Shown here: positions 45,206 through 55,159 of the stretch, piece after piece
How positions within the stretch are numbered: the stretch's first letter is position 1
Layout of the letters: each line of letters opens with the position of its first letter
Source: Cladopsammia gracilis
Taxonomy: Eukaryota > Cnidaria > Anthozoa > Scleractinia > Dendrophylliidae
Direction of reading: 5' to 3'
Length of the DNA stretch: 64,000 nucleotides
NCBI GenBank assembly: GCA_022457155.1
Contig: JAJGOT010000029.1
Location: 1,499,501 to 1,563,500 of the forward strand
Position numbers and translations under genes: made by a program
Notes under the pieces: model-generated
Database searches by the model: none
Told to the model about the DNA's origin: nothing
The model's input: the letters and a program-made list of their open reading frames with translations, nothing else

Positions 45206-46189
45206 TCCGATGAACCTACTGGCAAATGTCTCAGACTAACAAAAACATTGATTTTGATTTGAAAAAATAATAGGGCAAGAAATAAATTTCTATGATTTGA
45301 ATATATAACGTTACTGTAATCAAGATTGTCTAGTTAGAAAGGGATATGATACATTTTGGTTATGCATAGACATATAGTTTATACATAAACATAGACATAT
45401 AGTCGCTGTTTGCGGAAATCAAGCCGTGATAATGACGAGCGTAAGGGAAAAGCAAATGTATTATTTCATCTGAAAACCACACGTTAAAAAATTAATGCTA
45501 AAAAATTAACGAATAGTTACATGTAAGAATATTCGACAAATAGTCTTTTCCTTTCAAAATCATTACAGACATCTGCTGTGGCACGTCGGTCGGTATATTT
45601 CATGTAAATATATTAAAATTATGTGTAAATTGAGAAGAGAGCGCACGATTCTCCGTGTTTTGGAGGATATTATTAATGCTCCCTATCATTGATAACTCGG
45701 TTGCTTTTGCCGCCGGTTGTATTAAATGCTGTCTTCACTTAAGGTGTCGTGAAACCAAAAGCAAACTAATCACTCTGGCCAATCACAGCAGACGCACGAA
45801 ATAGAACTCAAAGTAATTAGATTTACCCGGCGACAAGGAAATGGCAAGTCACGATTGGTTTTGGTTTCACTTCATTAGATGAGAAAGTGGCGCGAGATTC
45901 AGGTTTTTAAGCCAATCACAAAGCGTAGAATGCGGTAGAAATACAAAACCAAAGAAATCGCGAAATTAATTTCGACAATCAATTGAAAACCGCTCCATCT
46001 ATTTCGAATCCCAGTAAGTTTGTCATATTGTCTGTGTCTGTTGTGATTGCCATTACCTGCGGTTTTTTTTTACGACACGAAATTGAAAATCTCCCTTAAA
46101 GCTACCAGCATCGTTCCCGAATTCCTCTTCCATTCCTATTTTACTATTGACTTGCTTCTTGTTTAACTTCTGTGCTTCTGTATATTTTC
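45206..46189. other. Duplicated non-coding DNA upstream of GPCR B
   Basis: Aligns with about 56,440-58,090 of unit 2 apart from the 591-bp insertion there. No open frame of interest. Confidence 0.6.
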
Positions 46190-46374
46190 TTTACATTTCC
46201 ATTCATTAAGTCGGCAAAATCCATGGGATATCACGCCAACTATAAATAAAATATAAGAAAAATCGAATTAAATAAACATAACTAAAAATCTGATATATCT
46301 AAAAATCTAAATAGTCAAATTAAGGTAGGCGAGTTTTAAAAGCGTCAATAGATTTTAAAATTATAACCTGCCTG

Positions 46375-46695
46375 CTAACATCTAGACCTTTTGTCAATAG
46401 ATTTACTTAAAACGGTTTCGGCAGAGAGATTGTTCCAATCGATGATTGTTCTTGGGAAAAAAGAAAATTTTAAAATGTTCTTAATTGCCCTAGGATGACA
46501 TTTTCCGCAACATTCGGTTCTCCCGCCACTGTCGCCACCACAACTGTTCCTACTCTCAACATTTGTTTCCGCCATAGTTTCAGAAGACAGTTTTTCGGTT
46601 TTTAAATCCTTTTTCCTCCTTCTGACAGGCACCTGTCTATTAAGTTCATTATTCGCAGTCCACGGTCCCAGGCTTGCATTTGCGTAAAAGTCCAT
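46375..46695 (-). pseudogene. Chimeric 106-aa ORF: duplicated sequence plus LINE tail
   Basis: The N-terminal 65 residues ([20 protein letters not shown] and on) are shared with unit 2, where a 1-bp difference stops the frame (58,160-58,342). The last 40 residues ([20 protein letters not shown]) come from an inserted CR1-type LINE 3' fragment of about 305 bp (46,190-46,495) found only in unit 1; FFPRTI-x-DWN is a common LINE RT C-terminal motif. No function inferred. Confidence 0.5.
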
Positions 46696-46874
46696 TGGAT
46701 AATCCTTCTGCCATTCAATATCTTGCAGTACAACGTACGCCTGGGTGGATTAAAAAGGCAGTGTTACATTACCTTCTATTAACTCTCAAATAAAGCAAGG
46801 ACCACTTGGACAAACAGCACGGCGAAGTGAAGCCGGATCTTGGTGTAGATCAGGATCAGCAGTATTGAATAAAA

Positions 46875-46956
46875 CTTAAAACTAAATGCAAGGCTGATCG
46901 GACAGCTAAAAAATACCCTTTATAGCTGTCCGATCAGCCTTGCATTTAGTTTTAAG
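46875..46956. mobile_element. Perfect snapback MITE
   Basis: Arms of 33 bp (46,875-46,907 and 46,924-46,956) are exact inverted copies: CTTAAAACTAAATGCAAGGC, then TGATCGGACAGCT. The loop is 16 nt. Unit 1 only. The core AAGGCTGATCGGACAG is shared in part with 62,688-62,778 and with a half-copy at 61,264-61,286. Confidence 0.8.
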
Positions 46957-47021
46957 TTACCTTCTATTAACCTTTTAACTCCCATGAGTGCCAAAAAATA
47001 AGAATTCAAGGAAAATAGGAA

Positions 47022-48005
47022 GTAAGTAAGTAAGTAAGTAAAATCTTTATTTAACGAGGGTAGCTAAAAAACTTGAGGCCCTCAACATTTAAAAATTTAG
47101 AATACAAAGTACTTTAAATATAAAAATCCTTGTATCTAATTAAGTTATTTACAAGATAAAAGTTAAAAACGGTAAAAATACAAGGTAAAAAGATCTATAA
47201 CAATGAATTAACTAAATTACAAAATGATACATAAGTTTCTGTTTGCTAAAATAATCTCAGTTTCACTAGCCTTTTTTAAAAGATGTCAATGAATTTGCTT
47301 TTCTTAATGACAGTGGTAGTAAGTTCCAGAGATGACAGCACTTAGCTGTAAATGTCCTGCCCCCTTCCGTGACTCTGTTAAACGAAGGGGCAATTAAGTT
47401 GAAAGTAGAATATCTGATGCGGCGTGAATGAATTTCACTATTAAACTTCAGCAGGGCGTTAAGGTAAGTTGGCGTGTTCCCATTTAAATGTTTGTAAACA
47501 ATGCAACACCTGGCGATATCGGCACTGACATAAAAAGGGAGCCATTTCAAGCTGTTAAAGAGCTGAACAGATGGCGTATGGCGATCCGAAAACAGTATGA
47601 CTCTTGCCGCTCTTTTTTGAAGCTTAAGAACTCGATCTAATTTATCCTTACCACAATTAGTCCAAATAATGCTTGCACAGTTCATTACGGGAAGAACAGT
47701 TGCATCATAAAGTAATTTCCTTTGTTCAAACGGGAGGAGTGACCTTAACTTCCGCAGAACTCAATGCGTTGAGATAATTTCTTACAAATTTTGTCTACAT
47801 ATGCATGAGCATCAAAAGTGAGTTTTTCATCAACGTTTAGCCCCAGAAGGGAAGCACTTGAGACGCTATCTATTTCAGTTCCATTGCCTGAAACACAAGG
47901 CGTATGCTCCAACTTGGAAGGGAGACGTTTCCCTGTCACCAATAATGCATTGGTTTTCCTTTCTTTGATGGGAAGTTTGTTTGCAATAGCCCAGTTCATA
48001 ACCTC
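47022..48005 (-). mobile_element. LINE 3' fragment, minus strand
   Basis: Two open stretches of one RT C-terminal region: 47,999-47,745 (NKLPIKERKTNALLVTGK, LLGLNVDEKLTFDAHAYVDK) and, after a frame break, 47,685-47,266 (RVLKLQKRAARVILFSDR, LFNSLKWLPFYVSADIARC, CCHLWNLLPLSLRKANSL). These words are typical of CR1/Jockey-type LINE RTs after the catalytic domain. A TAAG microsatellite at 47,022-47,042 forms the 3' end. Truncated at 48,005, next to the minisatellite. Confidence 0.8.
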
Positions 48006-48020
48006 TAACCTCTAATAAAG

Positions 48021-49135
48021 TGTGCCTGTTCCCATTACGCTGTGTCTGTTCCTATTACGCTGTGCCTGTTCCCATTACGCTGTGCCTGTTCCCATTACGC
48101 TGTGCCTGTTCCTAATATAGTGTGCCTGTTCCTATTACGCTGTGCCTGTTCCTATTACGCTGTGTCTGTTTCTAATATAGTGTGCCTGTTCCCATTACGC
48201 TGTGCCTGTTCCTATTACGCTGTGCCTGTTCTCATTACGCTGTGTCTGTTTCTAATATAGTGTGCCTGTTCCTATTACGCTGTACCTGTTCCTAATATAG
48301 TGTGCCTGTTCCCATTACGCTGTGCCTGTTCCTAATATAGTGTGGCTGTTCCTAATATAGTGTGTCTGTTCCCATTACGCTGTGCCTGTTCCTAATATAG
48401 TGTGCCTGTTCCCATTACGCTGTGCCTGTTCCTAATATAGTGTGGCTGTTCCTAATATAGTGTGTCTGTTCCCATTACGCTGTGCGTGTTCCTAATATAG
48501 TGTGCCTGTTCCTATTACCCTGTGTCTGTTCCTTTTACGCTGTGCCTGTTCCTTTTACGCTGTGTCTGTTTCCATTACGCTGTGCCTGTTCCCATTACGC
48601 TGTGCCTGTTCTTATTACGCTGTGCCTGTTGTTATTACGCTGTGTCTGTTCCTATTACGCTGTGCCTGTTCTTATCACGCTGTGCCTGTTCCTATTACGC
48701 TGTGCCTGTTCCTATTACGCTGTGCCTGTTCCTAATATAGTGTGCCTGTTCCTATTACGCTGTGCCTGTTCCTAATATAGTGTGCCTGTTCCCATTACGC
48801 TGTGCCTGTTCCTATTACGCTGTGTCTGTTCCCATTACGCTGTGCCTGTTCCTAATATAGTTTGCCTGTTCCTATAATATAGTGTGCCTGTTCCTAATTC
48901 AGTGTACCTGTTTCCATTACGCTGTGGCAGTTCCTAATGTAGTGTGCCTGTTCCTATTACGCTGTGCCTGTTGCTAATATAGTGTGCCTGTTCCTATGAC
49001 GCTGTGCCTGTTCCCATTACCATTACCCTGTGCCTGTTCCTAATATGGTGTGCCTGTTCTTATTACGCTGTGTCTGTTCCTATTACGCTGTGCCTGTTCT
49101 TATCACGCTGTGCCTGTTCCTATCACGCTGCCTGG
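48021..49135 (+). repeat. 20-bp minisatellite, about 56 units, two variant types
   Basis: Units are TGTGCCTGTTCCTATTACGC (type a, with C/T changes at position 13) and TGTGCCTGTTCCTAATATAG (type b). From 48,021 to about 48,860 every unit is exactly 20 bp. After that, indels break the register until about 49,135. A five-unit pattern a-b-b-a-b, with variant TGTGGCTG in the third and TGTGTCTG in the fourth unit, occurs twice in a row (48,301-48,400 and 48,401-48,500), a 100-bp higher-order repeat. Open frames through it only reflect the 60-bp/20-aa periodicity. Confidence 0.95.
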
Positions 49136-49294
49136 CTTTTTGTTGTGCCTGTTTCTATTAAGAAGTGAATTTTGACCCTGATCCCCCTTTATAAAACACT
49201 GATCTATGCACTGATCTGTATGGATTTCAAAAGTAGTCAGTTTTGGCGGAGTTTTAGAATTTTATCATGTCCAGTCGGAATTTTAATAAATAAA
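49136..49294. other. No gene seen
   Basis: Short unique-looking sequence between the minisatellite and a dispersed repeat. Confidence 0.4.
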
Positions 49295-49475
49295 GTCTAA
49301 ATGTGCTGTGCACGGTCGCGTAATACTGTTTTTGAGAATTGCTAAAATTGAAAATAGCCCGGTCGTCAATCTTAATTCTTGTGCTTCCAACCTTTCACCT
49401 TAGTTAAGTTTCACCTTAGTTAAGCTTGTTCAAAGTGCGACGCTGTTAGGCTTGGGCTATCTATATATATTATTG
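49295..49475 (+). repeat. Dispersed repeat, copy 3 (partial)
   Basis: GCACGGTCGCGTAATACTGT, AATAGCCCGGTCGTCAATCT and GTGCGACGCTGTTAGGCT match 17,575-17,745, then similarity stops. An internal 15-bp stretch (AGTTTCACCTTAGTTA) is duplicated here. Confidence 0.65.
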
Positions 49476-49873
49476 AAAAATAAATGATTATTTTACGTGT
49501 TGGGAAAACGCTCTCAGGTTTTGGCTGTGCCTTTTCGCTTATAGCGAGCAGCTCTCAGCATCCCCTGCCAGGTCATTGTTCTTCGCCTTTGCTTAATGAC
49601 ACATGAAAAATATCCTCCGAGCTTTTGTAAGATGGCTTGCTCAGTCGTTCATTGGAAGTGATCCTCCTATAGTTGTAGTGTGATGAAAACTGTTTTATCG
49701 CAAAATGATCGGTGTTGACGACTTGTGCAAGCAGCTTTGTAGTAAGTCTTTCATAAAAACCAGAGTAAAAACACTGTAAAGTTAGAAAAAATCAACAAAA
49801 TCCGAAGTTGATCTACTTCACTTTATGTTTTGCCTTCCTCGCATTCCTCGGGCTGAATTATCAGAAGCATGAT

Positions 49874-50764
49874 TTAGTTCTGACTTCGAAAAACGTTTCG
49901 CAGTATGTCCATAACTGCGTGTCGAATGTTTTTCATCTTCCAACAGTAAATCAGAGGATTGAGAGATGAACTGAGAAACACCAGCGTTAAAGAGTAATCC
50001 CGTAAATACCACAGTAAGGTACTTCGACAAGTGGCTCTATAGGCAACATTGATACAAATATAAGGTAAATAACAATCCGAAAACGCGAGATACACGTAGA
50101 ATATAGCAACTGCAGTTTTTCTCAATCTCGCAGCATTTGTCATGTCACCGTTTGGTGCTACTTGTTGTACTTGCAGGGCTTGAATTTGATTTGTGTGGCG
50201 TCGTACGGCTGCATAAATCTTGTAGCAAAGCAATCCTGTAGTTATGTAACAAATAACCACAACAGTTGTAAACATAATGTAACGAACGTTATCAGGAATC
50301 CAGACAAATAAAACAATCAACGAAAGAAATGCACTGAACACCCATATTGAGATCGCTACAGCAACAATACGCTTGTGAGTTACAAGTTCCTGGTATCTGA
50401 GATGAAGAAGAATAGCCAAGAATCTGTCTGCACTTAGAGCGACAACACCAAAGAACGAAGCATAACAAAATAAGTTTGCCTGGATGACATACGCGATGGT
50501 TATGGCTTTATTGGTATTGCCGTTAGTGTTTTGTTCGATCTCCATGACAAGAAGCGCAATGTACAATGGTTGAACCAATAAACCAACACCGAGATCAGAA
50601 ACAGCAAGACTCAGGAGCAATGTTTTCAAAGGGTTTGGCAACGACGAAGTTTTTCTTAACGCATGTATTGTTATAATGTTCAACATGATGGTGGTATAAG
50701 ACAAGAAAGCGTTGAAGACGCAGCTAGCAATGGACGTCGAATTGTAGTCTTTACCTTCTGTCAT
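49874..50764 (-). CDS. Class A GPCR, copy A'
   Basis: Intact 296-aa paralogue of copy A with 18 differences by eye and the same landmarks (N29, D57, DRF 113-115, W141, CYLP 231-234, NPLIY 269-273, no Cys 3.25). Differences worth noting: N8-S-T creates an N-terminal glycosylation sequon that A lacks, while NGNT at 82 removes the one in the first outer loop. A230D places an acid just before CYLP in TM6. H119L lies next to the second inner loop. Frame intact and promoter present, so it is probably functional. Its 3' flank has a single copy of the repeat that is four-fold in unit 1. Confidence 0.9.
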   Translation of the reverse strand: MTEGKDYNSTSIASCVFNAFLSYTTIMLNIITIHALRKTSSLPNPLKTLLLSLAVSDLGVGLLVQPLYIALLVMEIEQNTNGNTNKAITIAYVIQANLFCYASFFGVVALSADRFLAILLHLRYQELVTHKRIVAVAISIWVFSAFLSLIVLFVWIPDNVRYIMFTTVVVICYITTGLLCYKIYAAVRRHTNQIQALQVQQVAPNGDMTNAARLRKTAVAIFYVYLAFSDCYLPYICINVAYRATCRSTLLWYLRDYSLTLVFLSSSLNPLIYCWKMKNIRHAVMDILRNVFRSQN

Positions 50765-50979
50765 TTCACAGAACTTGAAAGTCGCCTAGTTTTTAATGGA
50801 ACACTGGTTTTATCCAAGTGAGTTTGTCTAAATACTTTCTTTGCTATTTTTCTTTTCCAACTCAATGAAAGGTCTCCAGATATTTAGAACATGCATTACA
50901 CATGCAGTACGTTCAATTCAGTGGATTAGTCAAATAATCTTGCCGTCTTGCATATTTTCTTCGTTGTTGTAAGATCGAG

Positions 50980-51070
50980 AATAAAGTATTCGTTCCAACT
51001 CAACACAACTGTACCTCCGACGTTCAACAGGCAAAACAGAGGACAGAAAGCGTATTAATATTTCGCGTTC
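50980..51070 (-). promoter_or_regulatory. Candidate promoter of GPCR A'
   Basis: Minus strand CGCGAAATATTAATACG, then AGTTGTGTTGAGTTGGAACG and AATACT, 215-300 bp before the start codon, as in copy A. Confidence 0.5.
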
Positions 51071-51312
51071 CTGATCCGTTGTGTCTTCTGGCAGATATCT
51101 CAGATACCTTAATATGACTTGGATAAATAATTATAACGAGAAACCGTATGCGAGAATCCTGCTGCTTGTTGGCTAGAATATACATTGTTTTCAGTTCCGT
51201 GATTTAAAGTTATACTTCAATTGCCATTTAATATGACCAAACTTTGCCTACTGCTGCTCAAATGTAGTAATCAGGCAACGAATAACGAGAAATAAGTCTT
51301 TAGATAATTAAA

Positions 51313-52279
51313 GCTCTCCCCTCCCGGGGGGGGGGGGGGGGTTACTCCTGTCTAATAAGTTTGAAAATATAAGCGTCATTTGAGAATCATGTTAAATATT
51401 ATGCTAATTAGGTCACGTGTCTCAATAAGGCCACAAAATCCAAAATTCATTGTTTACTGGTATCAGGGAAGTCACGAATGCAGTAACAAAATATCTCTGC
51501 ATGGCCTTTGTAAGATATTGCAAAGCAGCTGTCCGCGTCTGCTTTCTAGTTTTGAACGCTTTTTAATTAGTGTCAGATTTAGCTAACCGTGGTGTTGTTT
51601 TGAAGAGAACTGCCATGTAATCTATTGAATATATGACTGAATACAAAGTCATTGGACCCCAAGACGCCTGCCAAACCCCCCACGGAACCAGGACAATACA
51701 AAACCAAAGCCCAAAAGGACTGTAAACTCCATGATATCCAGAAATACATAACCAAGCAAGAATGAAGATGTGGGCCCTGAGTCCAGAAGGGCAATATAAG
51801 AGCGAAAAAAAAAAAACTAGGGAGATATAAATTGCATGGAAGAAAAAAAAGGGGGGGGGGGGGGAATGGGATGTCGGCATAACTACAGGACCCCAAGACA
51901 ACAGCCAAAGTCTCACGAAATCGCAGCGCACCACAAGATCGCAGTCAAACACGCCTTAGAATCCAATTCACGTTCTGAGTTCGATTTTAAGTTATTAATT
52001 GCCTTTTTTTGTGTCGCTAAAATGGCGGCGACCGTATAAGAAAGGGAAATTTCCATCGGCGAGCAGCGAGTATATGTCTATTTAATGTTTGTTTATACAT
52101 TAAGATTATGTAATTTCCATCTGTTTTTTTAAAGCAGCTCTGACAATTACTGGGTAGCAATTTTTATCGTGATCTCTCTAAATAAAGAAAAGTATGTAAA
52201 CTAATCTTTTCCCATTTGTTATCAACTGACACAGCCGCCTCCAATTGCGATCTTTCTTTCTAAAGAATGAATGGAGGAA
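51313..52279. other. Spacer between inverted upstream copies, unit 2
   Basis: Homologous to 39,650-40,680. Includes poly-G runs at 51,326-51,341 and 51,851-51,864, and open frames of 110-130 codons with no domain. Their readings end near AAAATGGCGGCGACCG (52,019), which gives only a five-codon ORF. Confidence 0.5.
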
Positions 52280-52860
52280 TATAATTTGACAGTTATTCAA
52301 GTTTAAAGATAATTGCTTTTATTATCTTAAGACTCATTTCTAGTTATTGTTCATTGCCTGATTACTACATTTGAGCAGCAGTAGGCAAAGATTGGTCATA
52401 TTAAATGGCAATTGAAGTATAACTTTAAATCAAAGCTGAAAACATTGTATATTCTAGCGAACAAGCAGCAGGATTCTCGCATACGGTTTCTCGTTATAAT
52501 TATTTATCCAGGTCTTATTAAAGTGTTGTGTAAAGAATTGCAAGTGATTATCCTTAACGTTGTGGTCAGTAATTAGTGACATTTGAGCAAACTACCTCTC
52601 GATTGTTTTCTTAATACTCCGCGGAAACTTGTTCTCAAGTTGAATCGGCGTGGGCCGAAAGTTGTTTGGACTAAAAACTGAGAATTGGTCTATTTTCTGA
52701 TCAGGCTTTTATCATAACAACTATAACAGCGTGAAACTTTGCCAGACTGATAAGTCTGCGAATATCTGAGACATCTGCCAGAAGGTACAACACATCCGGA
52801 ACGCGAAATACGCTTTCTGTCCTCTATTTTGCCTGTTCAACGAGGTACATGAAGATTTCG
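52280..52860 (-). repeat. Orphan inverted copy of GPCR A upstream region
   Basis: The reverse complement of this stretch follows 39,150-39,690 closely (CTTCTGGCAGATGTCTCAGA, GCAAAGTTTCACGCTGTTAT, GAGAAACCGTATGCGAGAAT). Homology stops just before the GTTGTGTTG block and no receptor follows. At the promoter core it reads CGCGAAATACGC where A' has CGCGAAATATTAATACGC, so the TATA-like ATTAAT is deleted. Confidence 0.75.
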
Positions 52861-52992
52861 AAAGAAAGGAATCAACCACAAGTAACTGAACATTGTAACT
52901 GACACGTAACTCGTTTTATGTACACAACAAGACGTAAATCCGAGGGCTGCTTGAAAAGCACAAGGTAGATAATTATTATTAATAATTATTAT

Positions 52993-55140
52993 TGTATATA
53001 ATTAGTATTAATGTATATAGAAATGTTTTTAATTTGTAGCTAGAAATACAACCCCACAAGCAAGACTTTTGCTTTAACTTATATCGTGCATAAATAATGT
53101 TGTTAGATAATTTATACGACATACAATATCACGTGACCAATATAATGCGTGCATGTTCTACAACCCTCTTTGCAAAATACACAATGCACCATTCCAAAAA
53201 GAAACAAAGTAATTCACTAATCAACTGAAAAGGAAACTAATTAAAGCCAGCAGTCCCAATAATGAGGGCCCAAAGCTATCCTCAAAATGTTCAATATTTG
53301 TCAAGTCAAGTGACAAAGTCCTGATATTTCGGATTCGGTCTTGAGATTCTTCCAGACCTAGTGACGACTTGCAGTCTTTGGGCATCAGAGTGTAGAGGGC
53401 CATTTGAATAAGGAACCTCTGACGTAGTTCTTTCCAAATAAGGATTTAGTGGAGTTTGGGATCTGACAGGCTTCTTTGTCGGGGACTTCTGAGAGACTGG
53501 AGGCTTGGTAAGTATCTTGGTTGGAGAATGGTGAGGACTTGCAGACTCAGGGGGAATATCCTCATTCGACACTGTAGGAGGCTGCTGGGGAGCTGTAGCT
53601 AAAGTGAGCAGGAGAAGTAGCAGCTGACTGAGCTGGAACAGATTCTGGAACAGCTAAGAGATGTCTTCGGTATCCGCGGCACTCTTTTATCCAAATTGCA
53701 CAATGTAGGACCGTCGCTGGGAAGTTGGTTGTTTAACAATTCAGCTTTCTCATGACCTTTCTCAGTTGAAGTCTCACTGTGGATAGAGAGGGGGCATGCT
53801 GGTCATAATAAGCTTTCTAGATCTGCTATTGTCGCTTTGACTTTAAATGTGAAGAAACATTTCTGGTATTGGCTGAGGAGCTTCTTTGCCACAGGAAGAG
53901 TGCGTCTGGTACGCCTGGATATTAGTTGCTGGGCAGGAGAACCTAGAGTTTGATCTCTAGGAATGTTGCGGAGATTAAGGAGGCCAAGTAAGGGGTAAGA
54001 ACCATTCTTCTTATACTTATCTAACAGATTCTTGGCTTATTTGACTGCATTTTCGGCCAGGCCATTTGACTGAGGATGGTTCGGGCTGCTGTTGACATGC
54101 TCGAAGCTCCATTCATCAGCAAAGCTTTGAAATTCTCTGCTTGCAAATTGTGGACCATTATCGGTAAGTGGCTAGCAGGGAATTCCATGGACAGCAAAGT
54201 GACGCTTCATCTTTTCGATTACAGTTTTGGAAAACAAATTGCGAAGAGTGTTTATCTCAAACTAACCAGAATAAGAGTCAACAAGTATCAGGAACTCATA
54301 TGTCTGCGCTCACAATTGACCATGAGAAGTTTGGGACTGGGTGAATAACATGTGGTTCTTTCTGCTGGTGTGGTTTAGCACTGTTGCACGGCTAACACAA
54401 GGCTTTTGCAGAGTCGAGGTCAACTGTCATGAAATAAAGGGCCAGTTGCTGGACATATTCTTTGCGTAACATCTGTAGAACTACAACTTTCATGCCTTTC
54501 AGGACAATATCATTATCTACGATCAGATTATCCTCACCGGGAATTACGGTTTGACTTCTGGTGGTACACTCTTGAGCTTTTCTGGCCACCCATAAGTAAT
54601 GAAATGAGCCACGTTTTGCATAACAGGATCGGCGAGAGTGTGCCTTTCGAGTTTACCCATGCGTGTAGGTGAGATTGCTGTAAACAACAGTATACTTATG
54701 TCAAACTGATAATTACCCTCAGTACCAGGCTTCTCATTAGTGTATAGGCACGTGACAATGTGTCCGCTACATAGAGCTCAGTTTCTTTCTTGTAAATGAA
54801 ATTCAAATTGTGCCTCTGTAGCTGTAACAGCATCCTTTGAAAACGGGCAGGGGTCGTGTGAAGAGGCGTGTTTACAATTGCAGTGAAAGGCTTGTGACCA
54901 GTTTCAATGATGGCTTCTTTACCAAAGATAAAATCGTGTGAAATTTCCTGCATGCAAATACTGCTACAAGCAGTTCCTTCTCGATCTACGCTTATCGAGT
55001 TTCAGCTTCTGTTGTGGCTCGTGAGGTACTCATCCTGTAGGCATGCGGCACCACGGCTACTCTTCGAGGAGTCTACCGACAGGGTAACAGGCTTTAAATG
55101 ATCAAAAAACTTAAGGACTGGTGGTTGAGAGATGTTCAAC
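52993..55140 (-). mobile_element. Ty3/gypsy-type remnant, unit 2
   Basis: Duplicate of the unit 1 remnant. The candidate LTR is at 52,993-53,162, longer than in unit 1 because unit 1 lost about 40 bp. The pol C-terminal ORF is at 53,306-53,572 (same TRSGRISRPNPKYQ ending), the integrase region at about 53,600-54,330 is frameshifted, the linker (DNDIVLKGMKVV) is at 54,392-54,589, and the RNase H end (NLNFIYKKETELYVADTLS) is at 54,696-54,953. No RT or gag. Dead. Confidence 0.75.
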
Positions 55141-55159
55141 TTCAGGAGTTTAAAGACCT

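Larger units (their letters stand above)
37591..47015. repeat. Segmental duplication, unit 1
   Basis: Homology to unit 2 starts at ACTGTAAAGTTAGAAAAA (37,591 and 49,780) and ends at TGCCAAAAA...AATTCAAG (about 47,010 and 58,360). Order inside: GPCR A, intergenic inverted repeat, Ty3/gypsy remnant, GPCR B, non-coding DNA. Unit-specific insertions are a three-fold extra copy of the A 3' flank, 40,822-41,497, about 42,810-43,120, 46,190-46,495 and 46,733-46,985. Confidence 0.9.

Noticed and set aside
48042..48775. Several overlapping ORFs of 72-97 codons in the minisatellite
   Set aside because: They arise because three 20-bp units make 60 bp; all three frames read the same 20-residue periodic peptide. 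No start context or conservation.
48021..49135. CRISPR-like array
   Set aside because: Units are contiguous 20-mers without spacers, in a eukaryotic setting.
52019..52036. AAAATGGCGGCGACCG as a translation start of a host gene
   Set aside because: The ATG opens only five codons before a stop in both units.
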